Shown: in pieces, positions 62,618 through 64,000 of the stretch | Layout of the letters: every line of letters starts with the position of its first letter | Numbering within the stretch: position 1 is the first letter of the stretch | Assembly: GCA_958295855.1 (NCBI GenBank) | Contig: OY282383.1 | Coordinates: 2,460,481-2,524,480, forward strand | DNA from: an uncultured Poribacteria bacterium | GTDB lineage: Bacteria; Poribacteria; WGA-4E; WGA-3G | DNA length: 64,000 nucleotides | Direction of reading: 5' to 3' | Notes under the pieces: model-generated | What the model was told of the DNA's origin: nothing | Seen by the model: the letters and a program-made list of their open reading frames with translations, nothing else | The model's database searches: none | Made by a program: the position numbers and the translations under genes

Positions 62618-64000
62618 TTATTCACTTTCTTCAGACGGGGCTTGCAATTTTTTAAGGCGGCGCTGGACATTCTGATTATATTCATTTTTTTCCAGAAAGC
62701 CTTCCCAGAGAGCTATTGCCTCGTCATTGTAGCCTTGGGAAACGTAGTAATCTCCAAGAGCTATCAGGGCAATGTCAGAGATAGGATTCTTCTCAATCGC
62801 CTCTTTGAAAGCGGCAACGGCAGCTTCTGCATCGCCGTTGAGCAGCGCAAGTTCCCCTCTGCCGTACGGAATCAGCGCGTGTTCGGGATATTCGGTGGCC
62901 AATTCATCAATCATCTTCTGTGCATCTTCCTGTTTATTCAGGCGATGCGTTGCGCGTGCAGCAAGAATAGTTACGTATATGGCCTGATTGCGAAGTTCCC
63001 GATTTTCGGCACCGCTTTCTGACTTGTCCAGGAGGCGTTTGGCTATTCTCGCAGCGGCTCTATACCTCGCTCGTGCCTGCACATAGTTTTCATACTTATA
63101 GCAGATATCTCCGAGGGTTTTCGCGCCGATGTACGAATCGCCCTTCTCGTCCACAAGATCTTGAAAGATGGCTGCAGTTTTCCGCTCTTTCAAACGGTAG
63201 TGAAGGACTTCAGCGAGACTTTGCAATGCATCCGTGTTCATAGTGTTCACTGCAACAGCCCGTTCAAGCACTTCCCGCTCTTTCTCAGGCTCACCTAACT
63301 TTTTGTGTGCAAGCGATATTAACCAGTATACCTCCGAGTCTTTGTTACGATTGAGCCCAATAACGGAGTTGTAGGTTTCTATCGCCTTCTCGTAATCTTC
63401 ATTCGTATAATGAGTCCGCCCGGCGCTAATAACGGCTTCAACGACTTCACCATCTCGGCTGGCGGCTTTTTTCAGCACCTCTTTTGCTCGTTGATGCATG
63501 CCGACTTTTCGGTAGCAAATTGAGAGTTTGAGGTAGACATACGGATCGATTTTCACTTTTGCCGCTTCTGCGCGTGCAATTGCGTCATAGTATAACGCGC
63601 CTGCGTCAGAGTAACTTTCATCACCGTAGAAGAACTGGGCAATCATGAGCTCGGCATCAAAGTAATTGCCTTGTTCATCGCCCGAGATACCACCCTGCCC
63701 GCCAAAACTCCGCATGACCTCTGACGCACTAATGCCGAATCCGGAATCTGCGACTTGGATATCAACATTGCCCATCGCACGACTTTTCTCAACGCCCCCG
63801 CGCGGCCGGTCCCGCTCCCGGGTCGCTTCTTGTTGTGCCAAGGCTCGGCCGTATTGTGTTGCCAACGCATCGTCAGGCTCTGGGATGCTGGCATTGAGTG
63901 CAGTGAGTTCCTGCTTTGCTTTCTCAATTTCTTTTTCAGTGCCTTCAATTTTCCCGTATCTCTTGACGAGAGTTTGATAGGTGCGCTTCGCTTCCTCATC
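62618..64000 (-). CDS. TPR-repeat protein, N-terminus cut by the window
   Basis: The frame is open to the window edge, so the true start lies outside; at least 460 residues are seen. An N-terminal coiled stretch (GKIEGTEKEIEKAKQELTAL) is followed by a Gly-rich linker (VMRSFGGQGGISGDEQG). About ten TPR-like helical pairs come next, for example YVYLKLSICYRKVGMHQRAKEVLKKA and ALIALGDYYVSQGYNDEAIALWEGFLEKN. It is probably a scaffold or a cell-envelope assembly factor of the Tol-Pal/BamD-like TPR type. The upstream genes needed to judge its role are not in the window. Confidence 0.75.
   Translation of the reverse strand, partial: DEEAKRTYQTLVKRYGKIEGTEKEIEKAKQELTALNASIPEPDDALATQYGRALAQQEATRERDRPRGGVEKSRAMGNVDIQVADSGFGISASEVMRSFGGQGGISGDEQGNYFDAELMIAQFFYGDESYSDAGALYYDAIARAEAAKVKIDPYVYLKLSICYRKVGMHQRAKEVLKKAASRDGEVVEAVISAGRTHYTNEDYEKAIETYNSVIGLNRNKDSEVYWLISLAHKKLGEPEKEREVLERAVAVNTMNTDALQSLAEVLHYRLKERKTAAIFQDLVDEKGDSYIGAKTLGDICYKYENYVQARARYRAAARIAKRLLDKSESGAENRELRNQAIYVTILAARATHRLNKQEDAQKMIDELATEYPEHALIPYGRGELALLNGDAEAAVAAFKEAIEKNPISDIALIALGDYYVSQGYNDEAIALWEGFLEKNEYNQNVQRRLKKLQAPSEESE

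Noticed and set aside
1..64000. tRNA or rRNA genes
   Set aside because: Intergenic stretches were scanned by eye for tRNA T-arm and rRNA landmarks; none was convincing.

Overview
The window (about 48-50% GC by eye, both strands coding) looks like the chromosome of a Gram-negative-type bacterium: it has an outer-membrane barrel, lipoproteins and secreted dockerin or cytochrome proteins. Two large DUF6785-like membrane proteins, a dockerin/cytochrome/copper-monooxygenase fusion, a Uma2 nuclease, many palindromic intergenic repeats and a large defence load resemble Candidatus Poribacteria and neighbouring PVC/environmental lineages. That assignment is inference from gene content; there is no rRNA here.

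Layout. 0-8.4 kb: metabolic and secreted genes (SDR, glycosyltransferase, dockerin/cytochrome protein, homocysteine methyltransferase/MTHFR fusion, DUF6785-like protein, Uma2). 8.6-27.6 kb: a defence island. It holds a DUF4268-like gene, the stump of a dead methyltransferase, a type III Res subunit, a decayed toxin-antitoxin pair, three tandem type III Mod methyltransferases that share ends but differ in the target-recognition region, two tandem AAA/PD-(D/E)XK genes with the same identical-ends/divergent-middle pattern, a small methyltransferase, a truncated receiver protein, a coiled-coil membrane protein and a 1104-residue GHKL ATPase/DUF3883 protein. 27.6-34.1 kb: sugar and hydroxyacid metabolism (2-hydroxyacid dehydrogenase, HAD, 6-phosphogluconate dehydrogenase), an orphan TnpB, and an MBL-fold lipoprotein. 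34.8-42.3 kb: a heterodimeric ABC exporter, an MNT-HEPN fusion, a second DUF6785-like protein, and an archaeal-type phosphopantothenate synthetase.

42.4-51.5 kb: a second island, bounded by direct copies of a small membrane-protein gene. Inside lie two tandem TerY-like vWA proteins, a PP2C phosphatase and a kinase/TPR/coiled-coil protein (a TerY-P type phosphorylation module), followed by two PD-(D/E)XK-DUF4268 proteins. 51.5-54.2 kb: repeat-rich intergenic DNA around one outer-membrane protein. 54.2-64 kb: an RHH protein, a secreted glycosidase-like protein, a ZIP transporter, and the conserved housekeeping cluster rho-rpmE-prfA-prmC, ending in a TPR protein cut by the window edge.

Recurrent themes are: local tandem duplication with diversified centres (mod x3, AAA x2, vWA x2, DUF4268 x2, membrane gene x2 plus an internal duplication); decayed defence genes between intact ones; promoters that nearly all carry a TGN extended -10; and several families of short palindromes between genes.
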